The notes beneath the pieces are model-generated. The model was not told where the DNA came from. It searched no databases and saw nothing but the letters and a program-made list of their open reading frames with translations. Made by a program: the position numbers and the translations under genes. Shown piece by piece: positions 62,582-63,307 of a DNA stretch of 63,307 nt. The first letter of the stretch is position 1; each line of letters starts with the position of its first letter. Source of the DNA: Deltaproteobacteria bacterium (GTDB lineage: Bacteria; Myxococcota_A; Polyangia; Haliangiales; Haliangiaceae); contig JACCTC010000023.1 in assembly GCA_013812655.1 (NCBI GenBank), positions 1 to 63,307 on the forward strand, written 5' to 3'.

Positions 62582-63307
62582 ATGGCGTCCGACGAACCAA
62601 GCGGGGCGCGACCGGGGCCGGTCGTGCTGCGCATCAAGCTCCGCTACGAAGACGTCGACACGATGGTTCATCGTTTCGCACCGAACGTCGGCAAGACGGG
62701 CTTGTTCCTGCCGACCAAGTCGCTGCAGCCCGTCGGCACCGAGATCAAGTTCGAGCTGCGGCTCGCGAATGACAAGCCGGTGCTCGTGGGCCTCGGTCGC
62801 GTCAAGGCCGTGCGCGAGCCCGATCCCGCGAATTCGCGCGCGACGTTCGGGCTCGCGATCGAGCTGATGCGGGTGACCCGCGAGAGTCGCGATCTGATCC
62901 TGCGGATGCTCGAGCGGCGACGGCAGATGGGTCTGGTCGAGACGAGCGTGCCGATGCCCGCCGACATCGAGGCCGCGCGGCGCAGCGACTTCGTCGATAC
63001 CGGCATTCGCGACGTCGCGAGCGGAGCGGTGCCCGCAGCGGTGCCGCAGACCGAGTCATCGGCGCCGGTCCTGACCGCGCCACGGCAGTCTGGACCGATC
63101 GCGGTCGCGCGCACCGCACCGGTCGTCCAGCCACTCGCGCCCGAGGCACCGCGGCGGCGGCGGCCTGGGCTTGCCGAGCTGATCGAGAGTGCCTCGGGCC
63201 CGATCGCGACTGCCCAGGCCGGCGTCGACGACGAGGTCGATGTCGGCGCGATCCTCGCGCGCGCACGCGTGCTGGCGGGCAGCGATCTCGACGGCGAGCT
63301 CGCCGCC
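62582..63307 (+). CDS. PilZ-domain protein (Myxococcus-type TIGR02266-like), 3'-truncated
   Basis: The frame from ATG 62582 stays open to the window end (242 codons, no stop). Residues about 14-110 match the divergent PilZ domain common in Myxococcota (TIGR02266-like): VVLRIKLRYEDVDTMVHRFA, GKTGLFLPTKSLQPVGTEIKFELRL, VGLGRVKAVREP, then FGLAIELMRVTRESRDLI. The usual c-di-GMP-binding RxxxR and D/NxSxxG motifs are weak or absent, as in many of these paralogues. A Pro/Ala-rich linker and a charged helix follow, and the rest is cut off. It probably signals in motility or envelope control. Confidence 0.82.
   Translation, partial: MASDEPSGARPGPVVLRIKLRYEDVDTMVHRFAPNVGKTGLFLPTKSLQPVGTEIKFELRLANDKPVLVGLGRVKAVREPDPANSRATFGLAIELMRVTRESRDLILRMLERRRQMGLVETSVPMPADIEAARRSDFVDTGIRDVASGAVPAAVPQTESSAPVLTAPRQSGPIAVARTAPVVQPLAPEAPRRRRPGLAELIESASGPIATAQAGVDDEVDVGAILARARVLAGSDLDGELAA

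Overview
This is a GC-rich chromosomal window that looks like a member of the Myxococcota, probably of the Kofleriaceae/Haliangium type. The pointers are a membrane Ser/Thr kinase with PEGA-like domains, a PilZ protein of the Myxococcus-type family, AgmX/PglI-like lipoproteins, a MYXO-CTERM-like C-terminus, a repeat-companion LRR protein, a sigma-54 activator, a PilT ATPase, and many lipoproteins with Asp/Pro/Ala-rich linkers. Assignment rests on protein families read by eye; no database search was possible. I see no tRNA, rRNA, CRISPR array, prophage or intact insertion sequence.

Layout. 1-5.3 kb: end of a TPR/membrane gene, a Ser/Thr kinase, the polyhydroxyalkanoate regulator phaR and a hypothetical gene. 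5.4-13.3 kb: a TetR gene divergent from a translationally coupled treY-treZ-GH57 operon (trehalose from alpha-glucans). 13.4-17.0 kb: tatA, a LysM lytic transglycosylase, and a tandem pair of cupredoxin lipoproteins. 17.0-22.5 kb: a predicted barrel protein, an enoyl-CoA hydratase/isomerase coupled to a half-size VOC protein, two paralogous AgmX-like lipoproteins and a Gly-rich lipoprotein. 22.5-28.0 kb: an acyl-CoA operon on the minus strand (TetR, a peroxisomal-type multifunctional enzyme with three SCP2 domains, an SCPx-type thiolase, a glutathione S-transferase). 28.0-38.1 kb: a C-type-lectin-like lipoprotein, a LolC-like permease, a four-repeat DUF1508 lipoprotein, small lipoproteins, a GAF/sigma-54 activator, a DUF924 protein, an LRR protein, a J-like/TPR protein and an HSL-family hydrolase. 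38.1-43.4 kb: a degenerate zincin with a MYXO-CTERM-like tail, a plastid-type enoyl-ACP reductase, a REP-like repeat cluster, an M1 peptidase lipoprotein, another lipoprotein and a Uma2 nuclease-fold protein.

43.4-55.5 kb: a long minus-strand run in which a zinc-ribbon/membrane protein, a double-receiver protein, a diacylglycerol-kinase-like lipid kinase, recC, recB, recD and a small Cys-rich protein are joined mostly by 4-bp stop/start overlaps. This is the most unusual arrangement in the window: a complete RecBCD machine in one apparent transcription unit with signalling and lipid genes. 55.6-61.0 kb: pilT, an outer-membrane-type protein and alaS. 61.0-63.3 kb: an Ig-like lipoprotein, a chimeric gene remnant (ABC permease N-terminus fused to a histidine kinase C-terminus), and a PilZ gene cut by the window edge.

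The genes fit a predatory or soil lifestyle with carbon storage and osmoprotection (PHA regulator, trehalose synthesis), surface motility (PilT, PilZ), acyl-chain degradation, and a heavily decorated envelope.
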